A model generated the notes under the pieces. That model was given only the letters and a program-made list of their open reading frames with translations. It was not told the DNA's origin and made no database searches. Source: Profundibacterium mesophilum KAUST100406-0324 (GTDB lineage: Bacteria > Pseudomonadota > Alphaproteobacteria > Rhodobacterales > Rhodobacteraceae). Taken from it: DNA of 64,000 nucleotides. A program made the position numbers and the translations under genes. Shown here piece after piece: positions 54,798 through 63,741 of this stretch. The stretch is taken from NCBI RefSeq assembly GCF_009835145.1, contig NZ_APKE01000026.1:1-64000 (forward strand), written 5' to 3'. The number at the start of each line of letters is the position of its first letter. Within the stretch, counting starts at the first letter, position 1.

Positions 54798-55733
54798 TCA
54801 GGCGACCGGTGTCAGAAGGTCCTCGCGGGCGAAATGCGCCGCGATGTTGTCGCGTTGCAGCTGGCCCATCGCCTTGCGGGTCTGCACCGTGCCCGAGGCC
54901 TGGTGCGGTTGAAGCACCACGTTTCCGAGCGCGAGGAACCGGGGGTTGGGCCGTGGCTCGCCAAGATAGACATCGAGGCCGGCACCCATCAGGCGCCCGG
55001 CCTCCAGCGCATCGAGGAGGGCATCCTCGTCGACCGTGGTTCCGCGCGAGATGTTGTAGAGCGCGCCCTCGGCGCCAAGGGCCGCGATCACCTCGGCTGA
55101 AACGTATTTCTCGGTCGCGGGGCCGCCCACGAGAGCGATGACGAGGTGATCGACCGCCCCGGCGAGCGAGACCGGATCGTCGTGATAGGTCCAGCCCGGC
55201 GTGTCCTTCTCGGAGCGCGCGTGGTAGTGGATCTCCATTCCGAAGGGAACGAGACGCTCGGCGATGGCGCGGCCGATCCGTCCCAGGCCGAGGATGCCGG
55301 CGCGCCCGCCGCTGAATTTTCTGTTGAGCGGGAGCGGCCCGTCCGCCCAGGCCCCCGAGCGGACATGCGCCTCGCCGTCGCGCATCCGCCGCGTCAGCAT
55401 CAGCATCATTCCGATCGTCAGGTCGGCGACGTCGTCATTGAGCACATCGGGCGTGTTGGTGACCCGGATGCCGCGTTCCCGGGCCGCGGCAATGTCGATG
55501 GAATCGTAGCCGACGCCGTAATTGGAAATCATCGCGAGATCGGGGAGCAGGTCCATCTCATCGGGGCCGAAACTGCCGAACTTGAAGGCGGAGGCGGTGA
55601 TGCCGGCACGGGTCTGTGCGTCCAGCTCGCCGATCTGCGCGGAACTGCCGAGGTGGATCAGGTCGAAATCGGCCTCCATGGCCGAGATGTCCCAAGGGTC
55701 GTAATTGCCGATGGCCAGGACCCGGTTGTTCAT
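54798..55733 (-). CDS. D-2-hydroxyacid dehydrogenase (hydroxypyruvate/glyoxylate reductase type)
   Basis: A 311-residue NAD(P)-dependent enzyme with the Rossmann motif GILGLGRIGRAIAERL near residue 148, the catalytic arginine region YNISRGTTVDEDALLDAL, and the histidine in LQPHQASGT, where relatives have PH(I/V)(A/G)SAT. It reduces glyoxylate, hydroxypyruvate or similar acids. The start overlaps the aminotransferase stop (TGATG), so the two act together, perhaps amino acid to 2-oxo acid to 2-hydroxy acid. Confidence 0.88.
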   Translation of the reverse strand: MNNRVLAIGNYDPWDISAMEADFDLIHLGSSAQIGELDAQTRAGITASAFKFGSFGPDEMDLLPDLAMISNYGVGYDSIDIAAARERGIRVTNTPDVLNDDVADLTIGMMLMLTRRMRDGEAHVRSGAWADGPLPLNRKFSGGRAGILGLGRIGRAIAERLVPFGMEIHYHARSEKDTPGWTYHDDPVSLAGAVDHLVIALVGGPATEKYVSAEVIAALGAEGALYNISRGTTVDEDALLDALEAGRLMGAGLDVYLGEPRPNPRFLALGNVVLQPHQASGTVQTRKAMGQLQRDNIAAHFAREDLLTPVA

Positions 55734-56926
55734 GAACGTTCCTCCAGTAGGGTGCGAATGCGCGCGATGGCGGCCTGGATATGCTCGAGGCTGGCGGCAT
55801 AGGAAAAGCGCAGGTAGCCCTCGCCGGATGCGCCGAAACTGGTGCCGGCCACGGTCGCGACGCCGGCCTGTTGCAAGAAGAGGTCCTGCGCGCCGCGCGC
55901 ATCGAGCCCCGTGCCCTCGATACTGGGGAAGGCGTAGAAGGCGCCCGCCGCATCGGCGCAGCGCATTCCGGGCAGCGCGTCGAGCGCCGGGACGATCTCG
56001 GTGCGCCGCCGGTCGAACTGCGCCAGCATGTCGTTCACGGCATCCTGCGGTCCTTCGAGCGCCGCGAGACCGGCAAATTGCGCCGCCGCGTTGACGCAGG
56101 AATGATCGTTGATACAGAGCCTGACCGCGTGCTCGACCAGGGCCTTGGGCCAGACGGCATAGCCGAGCCGCCAGCCGGTCATCGCGTAGGTCTTGGACCA
56201 GCCGTCGAGCATGATGAGCCTGTCGCGGATCTGCGGATAGCTCAGCAGGCTGACGTGACGGCGGCCGCCATAGAGCATCTGGCTGTAGATCTCGTCGCTC
56301 AGCAAGGTGACATGGGGATGGGCCTCGAGCCCGGCGACGAGCTTGTCGATCTGCGCCTTGGGGGTGACGCCGCCCGTCGGGTTGGCGGGGCTGTTGATGA
56401 TGATCAGGCTGGTTCGCGGCGTGATCTGCGACAGCACCGTGTCCGCGTCGAAGGCGAAGCCGTCTTCCTCGTGCAGGGCGATGGGCACGGGCGTGGCGCC
56501 GGAATAGCGGATGACGCTTTGATAGATCGGGAAGCCCGGATCGGGATAGAGGATCTCCGATCCCGCCCCGCCGAGCATCATCACCGCGAAGAACATCGTC
56601 GGCTTGCCGCCCGGCACGATCACGACCGTGTCCGGATCGACCTCCGCCTCTCCCGCGAGCGCATGCCTTGCCCCCAGATCGGCGGCGACGGCGGCGCGCA
56701 GGCGCGGCAGCCCGGCGGCCGGCGTGTAACCGTGATGCCCGTCGCGCAGCGCCTTGACGCCCGCTTCGACGATGTGCTCGGGCGTGCGGAAATCGGGTTG
56801 CCCGATGCCCAGGTTGATGATGTCGCGCCCCTGCGCGGCCAGCGCCTGGGCCCGGGCCAGCACCTCGAAGGCACTTTCGGTGCCCAGGCGTGACAGGGAA
56901 GGGGCGAGACGGGGGGCATAGCTCAT
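55730..56926 (-). CDS. Class I/II aminotransferase, aspartate-aminotransferase-like
   Basis: A 398-residue fold-type I PLP enzyme. Substrate-binding start NLGIGQPDFRTPEHI, NSPANPTGG, and the PLP lysine in MLDGWSKTYAMTGWRLGY. Specificity is not readable. It is the first gene of a pair with the hydroxyacid dehydrogenase and diverges from the RAM-domain/adenine deaminase operon with 177 bp between. Confidence 0.9.
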   Translation of the reverse strand: MSYAPRLAPSLSRLGTESAFEVLARAQALAAQGRDIINLGIGQPDFRTPEHIVEAGVKALRDGHHGYTPAAGLPRLRAAVAADLGARHALAGEAEVDPDTVVIVPGGKPTMFFAVMMLGGAGSEILYPDPGFPIYQSVIRYSGATPVPIALHEEDGFAFDADTVLSQITPRTSLIIINSPANPTGGVTPKAQIDKLVAGLEAHPHVTLLSDEIYSQMLYGGRRHVSLLSYPQIRDRLIMLDGWSKTYAMTGWRLGYAVWPKALVEHAVRLCINDHSCVNAAAQFAGLAALEGPQDAVNDMLAQFDRRRTEIVPALDALPGMRCADAAGAFYAFPSIEGTGLDARGAQDLFLQQAGVATVAGTSFGASGEGYLRFSYAASLEHIQAAIARIRTLLEERS

Positions 56927-57103
56927 CTTCTGAAGTCCATCCGGGCTTGATCGGGAGTGGGGACCCTTTCGGGCAACGATGCTAGGTGGAATGCGCGGCG
57001 GGGCAGTGTCAAGCGCTGCGCGATGCGGGAGGGACGCGCAAATTCGCTGGCGGGCCGGGACACGGGGTGGTCAAATGGCCCGGCAACAAGGGAGAAAGAG
57101 ACG

Positions 57104-57340
57104 ATGAAATGCGTGTTCGTGCAGATCCGCTGCCGGCCCGGAACGGCCTACAAGGTGGCCGAGCAGATCGTTCTGCGGGAGATCCATTCCGAACTCTATT
57201 CCACCTCCGGCGCCCATGACCTCCTGCTCAAGCTCTACGTGCCCGAGGAAGCCGATACGGGGCAGTTCATCAATGACGGCCTGCTCGACATCGAGGGAAT
57301 CGAGCGAACCCAGACGACCCTGACCTTCAAGGCGTTCTGA
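57104..57340 (+). CDS. Stand-alone RAM (Lrp/AsnC ligand-binding) domain protein
   Basis: A 78-residue protein that is only the C-terminal ligand-binding domain of the Lrp/AsnC family: [20 protein letters not shown], then the [12 protein letters not shown] core strand pair and [14 protein letters not shown]. There is no helix-turn-helix. Such proteins can form Lrp-like oligomers and bind amino acids. GGGAGA precedes the ATG. Its stop overlaps the adenine deaminase start (TGATG), suggesting a partnership or common regulation. Confidence 0.88.
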   Translation: MKCVFVQIRCRPGTAYKVAEQIVLREIHSELYSTSGAHDLLLKLYVPEEADTGQFINDGLLDIEGIERTQTTLTFKAF

Positions 57341-59055
57341 TGGAACTCGCGGCCCTCGACAGGGACGGGCTCTCGCGGCTGATCGCGGCGGGGCGGGGGG
57401 ATGCGCCGGCGCAGATGGTGCTGCGGGGCGGCACGGTGCTCGATGTGGTGACGGGCGCGATGATCGAAGGGGACGTGGCGATCGTCGAGGGGCGGATCGC
57501 GGGAATCGGCGCGCATTACGAGGGCGGCGAGGTGATCGACATGGGCGGCGGCGTGCTCGTGCCCGGCTTCATCGACACCCATCTGCATATCGAGAGCAGC
57601 ATGGTCACCCCGCACGAGTTCGACCGCTGCGTGGGCCCGCGCGGGATCACCACCGCGATCTGCGATCCGCACGAGATCGCGAATGTGCTGGGGGTGCCCG
57701 GCATCACCTATTTCCTCGAGGCGGCGCGTCACACGCTGATGAGCATCAAGGTCAACCTTCCCAGTTGCGTGCCCTCGAGCCACATGGAGACCTCGGGCGC
57801 ACGGATCGGCGCGGCGGAGCTGGCCGCGCTGGCCGCGCACCCTTCGGCGCTGGGCCTCGCCGAGTTCATGAATTATCCCGGCGTCGTCTCCGGCGCGGCG
57901 GACTGTCTCGACAAGCTGGCCGCGTTCTCGGGGGCCCATATCGACGGGCATGCGCCGCAGCTCTCGGGCAAGGGGCTCAATGCCTACGTGGCGGCGGGCA
58001 TCCGCACCGAGCACGAGGCGACCCGTGCCGAGGAGGCGCTCGAGAAGCTGTCGCGCGGGATGCGCATCCTGATCCGAGAGGGCTCGGTCAGCAAGGATCT
58101 CGACGCGCTGCTGCCGATCCTGACCGAGCGTAACAGCGCCTACCTGTGCCTGTGCACCGACGATCGCAACCCGCTCGACATCGGTGAGCACGGGCATCTC
58201 GACTACATGATCCGCCATGCCATCGCGAAAGGGGCGAGCCCTCTTGCGGTTTATCGCGCGGCAACCCTGTCGGCGGCAGAGGCGTTCGGCCTGAAGGATC
58301 GCGGGCAGATCGCTCCGGGAAAGCGCGCCGATATCGTGGTGCTCGGGAGCCTCGAGGCATGCGACGCGCGCATGGTGCTGAGCGGGGGGCGGCGTCTCGA
58401 CGAGGCCGCCTTCGCCGCCCGTGCGCCGGTGGCCCCCATCGGGCGGAACAGCATGAAGGCACCGCATCTTGCGTCCTCCGATTTCGCGTCGCGGTCGAAC
58501 CAGGCGATGACGGATGTGATCGGCATCCTGCCTGGCAAGATCATCACCGAGCATCTGCGCGAGGAGATCGTGGTGAGCGACGGTGACAAGCGTCCCGATC
58601 CGGCGCGCGACCTGGCGCGGATCGCGGTCATCGAGCGTCACGGGCATAACGGCAATATCGCGCGCGGCTTCGTCAGGGGGTTCGGACTGGAGCGGGGCGC
58701 GATCGCCTCGAGCATCTGCCACGACCATCACAACATCGTCTGCGCCGGGGTGGATTACGCCGACATGGCCCTCGCGGCCAATCGACTGGGCGAGATCGAA
58801 GGGGGGATCGTCGTGGCATGCGAGGGCGAGATCCGCGCCGAGCTCGCCTTGCCGGTGGCGGGTTTGATGAGCCTTGCCCCCTTCGAGCAGGTGCGCGGCG
58901 AACTCGAGGCGCTGCGCCATGCGGCGCGGGCGCTGGGCGTGGTGCTGGAGGAGCCGTTCCTGCAACTTGCCTTCCTCGCGCTGCCGGTGATCCCGGCCCT
59001 GAAGATCACCGACAGGGGCATGGTGGATGTCACCCGGTTCGAGATCATCGGCTAG
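57340..59055 (+). CDS. ade: Adenine deaminase
   Basis: A 571-residue amidohydrolase-superfamily enzyme turning adenine into hypoxanthine and ammonia. The metal site has [16 protein letters not shown] near residue 75, further ligands in [14 protein letters not shown], and [10 protein letters not shown]; the C-terminal adenine deaminase domain includes [18 protein letters not shown]. It would handle adenine freed by the nucleoside transporter and phosphorylase encoded at 11229-16892. It is coupled to the RAM-domain gene. Confidence 0.94.
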   Translation: MELAALDRDGLSRLIAAGRGDAPAQMVLRGGTVLDVVTGAMIEGDVAIVEGRIAGIGAHYEGGEVIDMGGGVLVPGFIDTHLHIESSMVTPHEFDRCVGPRGITTAICDPHEIANVLGVPGITYFLEAARHTLMSIKVNLPSCVPSSHMETSGARIGAAELAALAAHPSALGLAEFMNYPGVVSGAADCLDKLAAFSGAHIDGHAPQLSGKGLNAYVAAGIRTEHEATRAEEALEKLSRGMRILIREGSVSKDLDALLPILTERNSAYLCLCTDDRNPLDIGEHGHLDYMIRHAIAKGASPLAVYRAATLSAAEAFGLKDRGQIAPGKRADIVVLGSLEACDARMVLSGGRRLDEAAFAARAPVAPIGRNSMKAPHLASSDFASRSNQAMTDVIGILPGKIITEHLREEIVVSDGDKRPDPARDLARIAVIERHGHNGNIARGFVRGFGLERGAIASSICHDHHNIVCAGVDYADMALAANRLGEIEGGIVVACEGEIRAELALPVAGLMSLAPFEQVRGELEALRHAARALGVVLEEPFLQLAFLALPVIPALKITDRGMVDVTRFEIIG

Positions 59056-59117
59056 CACCGTCTGGCGGGCCGGGGGCGCGTTGCGGGCCGGGCGGGGGCT
59101 TCGCCCCGACCTTGCGG

Positions 59118-59147
59118 TCTCCCCAAGGTATTTGGGCGAAGCTGAAG
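59118..59147 (+). repeat. Intergenic repeat, copy C (diverged)
   Basis: Shares AAGGTATTTGGGCGAAGCTGAAG with the other copies in part (GGTATTT, GCGAAGCTGAA), but its CCTCC arm is changed to TCTCCCC. It lies about 60 bases past the adenine deaminase stop. Confidence 0.5.
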
Positions 59148-59163
59148 GCCCGGCGCATGAAGG

Positions 59164-60516
59164 TCAGCAGGCGATGGCCGCGTCGAGGGCGCGGGCGAGC
59201 TTCTCGGTCAGCTCGCCGATCTGTGCCTCGGTGATGATGAAGGGCGGCGCGAGGAGCACGTGATCGCCCCGTGCCCCGTCCACCGTGCCGCCCGCCGGGT
59301 AGCAGATCAGCCCCTCCTCCATCGCGGCGGCCTTGATGCGCGCATGCAGCTTGCGCGCGGGATCGAAGGGCGCGCGGGTCTCGCGGTCGGCCACCAGTTC
59401 GACGGCGCGAAAGAGGCCGCGCCCCCTGATGTCGCCGACATTGGGGTGATCGGCGAAGCGCGCATCGAGCGCGTCCGCGAGCTGCGTGCCCAGGCGCGGC
59501 ACCGCGTCCAGCAACCGGTCGTCGAGCAGACGGGAAAGCACGGCATGGGCGGCCGCGGCGCTGAGTGGATGGGCGTGGTATGTATGGCCGTGCTGGAAGG
59601 CGCCGGACCCTTCGGCGATGGCCGAATGGATGCGGCGCGAGGCGAGCATTGCGCCGATGGGCGCATATCCGGCGCCGAGACCTTTCGCGATGGTCACGAT
59701 GTCGGGGGCGATCCCGTCCTGCTCGCAGGCGAAGAGCGTGCCCGTCCGCCCCATGCCGCACATCACCTCGTCGAGGATCAGCAGGACGCCGTAGCGGTCG
59801 CAGATCTCGCGGATGCGGGCGAAATAGCCCGGCACGGGCGGCACCGCCCCCGCCGTGGCGCCGACGACCGGCTCGGCGATGAAGGCCATCACGCTTTCGG
59901 GGCCAAGGCGCAGGATCTCGGCCTCCAGCGTGTCGGCGGCGCGCCGGCCGTAATCCTCGGCCGTCTCGCCGGAGGCTTGCTCGCGATAGGCAAAGCACGG
60001 ATCGACATGGCTGCATTCGGTGAGGAGGGGCGCGTATTTCTCGCGCGGCCACGCATTGCCCCCCGCCGCGAGCGCCCCGAGCGTGTTGCCATGATAGCTT
60101 TGGCGGCGCGCGATGATCCGGTGTCGGGCGGGCTCGCCGATCTCGAGGAAATACTGGCGCGCGAGTTTCAGCGCGGCCTCGACCGCCTCCGAGCCGCCCG
60201 AGAGGAAATAGGCATGGCCCAGATCGCCCGGCGCCGCCGCGACGAGTTTCTCGGCAAGCTCTTCCGCGGGCCGGGAGGTGAAGAAGCCGGTATGGGCGAA
60301 GGCGAGCCGATCGAGCTGCGCGTGGATCGCGGCGCGCACCTTCTCATCCGAATGGCCGAGGCAGGAGACGGCCGCGCCGCCGGAACCATCGAGGTAGCGC
60401 CGCCCCCGGGCGTCGATCAGGTAGCAGCCGTCCCCGCCCACCGCGACCGGCAGGGGCGGGCCCATGCTGCGCCCGAAGACGGCGGAGCGCGGCGGGGGCG
60501 CATCCGGCCTTCCCAT
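59164..60516 (-). CDS. Class III aminotransferase
   Basis: A 450-residue PLP enzyme of the omega-amino acid/acetylornithine class. Blocks: LDGSGGAAVSCLGH, YFLSGGSEAVEAALKLAR, LILDEVMCGMGRTG and the PLP lysine in IVTIAKGLGAGYAP. Substrates of the class include beta-alanine, taurine, GABA and putrescine. Its start overlaps the universal stress protein stop (TGATG), placing it downstream of a TRAP transporter, so the imported compound may be its amino donor or a related acid. This is inference. Confidence 0.9.
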   Translation of the reverse strand: MGRPDAPPPRSAVFGRSMGPPLPVAVGGDGCYLIDARGRRYLDGSGGAAVSCLGHSDEKVRAAIHAQLDRLAFAHTGFFTSRPAEELAEKLVAAAPGDLGHAYFLSGGSEAVEAALKLARQYFLEIGEPARHRIIARRQSYHGNTLGALAAGGNAWPREKYAPLLTECSHVDPCFAYREQASGETAEDYGRRAADTLEAEILRLGPESVMAFIAEPVVGATAGAVPPVPGYFARIREICDRYGVLLILDEVMCGMGRTGTLFACEQDGIAPDIVTIAKGLGAGYAPIGAMLASRRIHSAIAEGSGAFQHGHTYHAHPLSAAAAHAVLSRLLDDRLLDAVPRLGTQLADALDARFADHPNVGDIRGRGLFRAVELVADRETRAPFDPARKLHARIKAAAMEEGLICYPAGGTVDGARGDHVLLAPPFIITEAQIGELTEKLARALDAAIAC

Positions 60517-60938
60517 CAGCCGCGTACCACGAAGACCGACTGGCGTGCATGGCGCACGACGCGCGCGGCATTGGGCCCGAGCAGGTAGTCGGTCAACTCG
60601 GGCGTATGGGCCGCGAGCACGATCGTGCCGACATCGAGCCGGTCGGCGGCGTGCAGGATCTCCTCGTAGACGCGGCCATGCACGACATGCGGATGCACCT
60701 CGACATCGTCCGGGATATGCTCGTTCACCCAGGCGTTCATCGCCTCGCCCACCGCGTGAAGGGCGCGGGACTTGAAGCCTTCGTCGAAAAAGCTGCCGAC
60801 GATCGACATGCCGAAATTCGGCACCACCGTGACGACATGGAGAGGATTGCCGCCGCGCATCGCAAGGGCCGCCGGCAGGGCGTGACGCCAACTCGACGGC
60901 GCGCTGAGATCGACGGAGAGCAAGATCGGACTGTCCAT
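60516..60938 (-). CDS. Universal stress protein linked to TRAP transporter
   Basis: A 140-residue UspA-type protein: MDSPILLSVDLSAPSSW at the start and the ATP-binding-like tail TPELTDYLLGPNAARVVRHA, with SVFVVRG at the end as usual. It starts 11 bp after the TRAP permease stop and overlaps the aminotransferase gene. TRAP-associated Usp proteins such as TeaD bind ATP and influence ectoine transport in Halomonas; a similar role here is inferred. Confidence 0.88.
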   Translation of the reverse strand: MDSPILLSVDLSAPSSWRHALPAALAMRGGNPLHVVTVVPNFGMSIVGSFFDEGFKSRALHAVGEAMNAWVNEHIPDDVEVHPHVVHGRVYEEILHAADRLDVGTIVLAAHTPELTDYLLGPNAARVVRHARQSVFVVRG

Positions 60939-60949
60939 GGGCTGGCTCC

Positions 60950-63586
60950 TCAGAAGGCCGGTTTGGTCTGGCGGCGGCGCTGCAGCATGATGACGAGGCC
61001 GAGCAGCAACAGGGCGGGGATGTAGAAGATCTCGGCCGGCAAGCGATCGCGCGGGGCCTGGATCGCGGTCACGGTCACGGGGGTGTCGGCATAGAAGTCG
61101 AACATGCCGAGCTTTTCCTGCGCGGGGGTGCCGAACATCGGCTCCTCCATGCGCAGCCCGTCCGCCTCCTCGATCACCATGAGGCCCGAGGCGCCGATCC
61201 GTTCGGCGGCGGTGCCCTCCTCCTCGATGTTCATCACCAGCGTCGTCTCCGAGGGCGCTCCGGTGGTGAAGTCCGGGCCCGAAACCTGCAGACGCAGGCG
61301 GCTGCCCAGGGGCGCGTCGGCGACGCTCTGCTCGAAGGCGGAGGGCGGGATCTCGCGGTAGGGGCTCTGCACCATGTTGAGCCAGATGTTCGGCACGAAG
61401 AGCGTGAAGGCGACGAGGAGCAGCGCGGCGCTTTCGTAAAAGCGCGAGGGCGCCAGGAAGTAGCCCTGGGTCGCGGCCGCGAAGAGCAGCATCGCGAATG
61501 TCGCGATCACGAAGACCATCACCGCCTGCGCGATCCCCGCCCAGGTCCCCAGATCGACACCGTAGAGGATCAGGACAGGGTTGTAGACGAAGAGGAAAGG
61601 CAGCGCGACGGTGCGCAGGCTGTAGAAGAAGGCGGTGAAGCCGGTCTTGATCGGATCGCCCCCCGAGACGGCGGCGGCGGCGAAGGAGGCAAGCCCCACG
61701 GGCGGCGTCACATCCGCCATGATCCCGAAGTAGAAGACGAAGAGATGCGCCGCGATCAGCGGCACGATCAGCCCTTCCTGTGCGCCGAGGCTGACCACCA
61801 CGGAGGCCATCAGCGACGAGACCACGATGTAGTTCGCAGTGGTCGGAAGACCCATCCCGAGGATCAGCGAGAAGAGCCCGACAAGGACCAGCATGAGGAT
61901 GAGAACACCGCCCGAAAGCTGTTCGACAAGGCCGGCGAGCTCGGTCCCGATGGGGGTCTTGGTCACGGTCGCGACGATGATGCCGGCGGCCGCCGTGGCC
62001 ACGCCGATGCCGATCATGTTGCGCGCCCCGGCGATGAGCCCGTCGGCAAGATCGATGATCCCCGACTTCCATGCCGCGCCCTGGCTCTCGCCCCTGCGGA
62101 AAAGCGCTTTCAGGGGCTTCTGCGTCACGATGATGAAGAGCATCAGCGAGGTGGCGTAGAAGGCCGATTTCGCCGGGCTCTGCTGCTCGACCATCAGGAA
62201 CCAGACCAGCACGAGGATCGGCAGCACGTAGTGCAGGCCGGTGGCATAGACGTCCTTGACCTCGGGCAGGCGGATCTCCTCGGCATCGGGATCGTCGAGG
62301 GCCAGCTCGGGCTGGCGGGCGGAGATCCACACGAGGAGCACGTAGACGAGCGCGAGCGCGCCCATGGTGATCGGCGTGGTCAGGGCGGGGGCCACCGCGC
62401 GCAGGGCGCCGACGGCGTAGATCAGGGCGGTGAAGCCGGCACCGAAGACCGCGAAGCCGATCGCGAACTTGACCAGCATCCCCAGGAGCGACTTGGGCTT
62501 GCCGAGTGCCGGCATGTCCTTCTTGAGCGCCTCGAGATGCACGATATAGACCAGCGCGATGTAGGAGATCACCGCCGGAATGAAGGCGTGCTTGATCACC
62601 TCGACATAGGAAATCCCGATGAACTCGACCATCAGGAAGGCCGCGGCGCCCATCACCGGCGGCATGATCTGTCCGTTCACCGAGGAGGCGACCTCGACCG
62701 ATCCTGCCTGCTCGGAGGTGAAGCCCACGCGCTTCATCAACGGGATGGTGAAGGTGCCGGTGGTCACCACGTTGGCGATCGAGGAGCCGGAGATGAGGCC
62801 GGTCATGGCGCTGCCGACGACGGCGGCCTTGGCCGGGCCGCCGCGCAGGTGGCCGAGGCCCGAGAAGGCGAGCTGGATGAAGTAATTGCCGGCACCGGCC
62901 TTGTCGAGCAGCGAGCCGAAGAGCACGAAGAGGAAGACGAAGGCGGTCGATACGCCTAGGGGAATGCCGAAGACGCCGGCCGTGTCGAGCCATTGCGCGT
63001 TGATGAGAGCCGCGTAGCTCAGCCCCTCATGCTCGATCAGCTCGGGGATCAGCCATCCCTGTCCGAACCAGGCATAGGCGATGAAGAGGGCGCCGACGAT
63101 GGTCAGGGCCGGCCCGAGCGCGCGGCGCGAGGCCTCGAGCAGGGTGATGAGGCCGACCGTGCCGATGATGATCTGCGTCTGCGTGGGCAGGCCCGAGCGC
63201 GCCGTCATCGCGAGCCGTTCCGAGAAGAGGAAGACATAGAGCGCGCAGCCGGTGGCGATCAGCGCGAGCGCCCAGTCGGCGAGCGGCACCCTGTCGCGCG
63301 GGGAATTGCGGAAGGCGGGATAGGCGAGAAAGGCGAGGAAGACCGCGAAGGAAAGGTGGATGGGACGCGTCTGCGACGAGTTGAGCACCGGAAGATACTG
63401 TCCGAACCAAAGCTGCGGCTGCGCGATCCAGAGCTGGAACAGCGACCATGTGAGCGCGGTGACGGCGATCAGGACCGCGACGGCGCGGCTCGACGGCGCG
63501 CGGGCACCGGCATCCGAGCTGGCAACCAGATCCTGAAGCTCGGCATCCGAGAATTGACGACCCTGGCCGTCGTTCTGTCCGGACAT
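60950..63586 (-). CDS. TRAP transporter fused permease (TAXI type)
   Basis: An 878-residue membrane protein joining the small (DctQ-like) and large (DctM-like) TRAP subunits with many transmembrane helices. Typical stretches are SAMTGLISGSSIANVVTTGT, VEVASSVNGQIMPPVMGAAA and MADVTPPVGLASFAAAAVSG. The C-terminal region (about 700-878), after the transport domain, contains an extracytoplasmic DUF3394-like part. It works with the TAXI binding protein encoded just upstream, in sodium-driven uptake of organic acids or amino acids. Confidence 0.93.
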   Translation of the reverse strand: MSGQNDGQGRQFSDAELQDLVASSDAGARAPSSRAVAVLIAVTALTWSLFQLWIAQPQLWFGQYLPVLNSSQTRPIHLSFAVFLAFLAYPAFRNSPRDRVPLADWALALIATGCALYVFLFSERLAMTARSGLPTQTQIIIGTVGLITLLEASRRALGPALTIVGALFIAYAWFGQGWLIPELIEHEGLSYAALINAQWLDTAGVFGIPLGVSTAFVFLFVLFGSLLDKAGAGNYFIQLAFSGLGHLRGGPAKAAVVGSAMTGLISGSSIANVVTTGTFTIPLMKRVGFTSEQAGSVEVASSVNGQIMPPVMGAAAFLMVEFIGISYVEVIKHAFIPAVISYIALVYIVHLEALKKDMPALGKPKSLLGMLVKFAIGFAVFGAGFTALIYAVGALRAVAPALTTPITMGALALVYVLLVWISARQPELALDDPDAEEIRLPEVKDVYATGLHYVLPILVLVWFLMVEQQSPAKSAFYATSLMLFIIVTQKPLKALFRRGESQGAAWKSGIIDLADGLIAGARNMIGIGVATAAAGIIVATVTKTPIGTELAGLVEQLSGGVLILMLVLVGLFSLILGMGLPTTANYIVVSSLMASVVVSLGAQEGLIVPLIAAHLFVFYFGIMADVTPPVGLASFAAAAVSGGDPIKTGFTAFFYSLRTVALPFLFVYNPVLILYGVDLGTWAGIAQAVMVFVIATFAMLLFAAATQGYFLAPSRFYESAALLLVAFTLFVPNIWLNMVQSPYREIPPSAFEQSVADAPLGSRLRLQVSGPDFTTGAPSETTLVMNIEEEGTAAERIGASGLMVIEEADGLRMEEPMFGTPAQEKLGMFDFYADTPVTVTAIQAPRDRLPAEIFYIPALLLLGLVIMLQRRRQTKPAF

Positions 63587-63666
63587 GGGACCCGCCTTTC
63601 TGTCACGAAATGAACATGGGATATTGCAAATCCTGCCGGCAAGGCAGGGCCGTTTCGTGCCCGCCC

Positions 63667-63718
63667 CCCTCCTTGGCGGAGGGAGGCAGGCGCGGACACG
63701 CGGCGCGGTCGCCGCGTG
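63667..63718. other. Two hairpins between binding-protein and permease genes
   Basis: CCCTCC/GGAGGG (63667-63672 and 63678-63683) and CACGCGGCG/CGCCGCGTG (63697-63705 and 63710-63718). Neither is followed by a T-tract on the minus strand. They probably protect the upstream binding-protein mRNA, as the hairpin at 15822-15857 may do. Confidence 0.5.
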
Positions 63719-63741
63719 CCCCTATTGCTTCGGCAGGCGGA

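Noticed and set aside
57235-59058. Minus-strand frame opposite adenine deaminase
   Set aside because: Shadow of ade; no ribosome-binding site and no domain.
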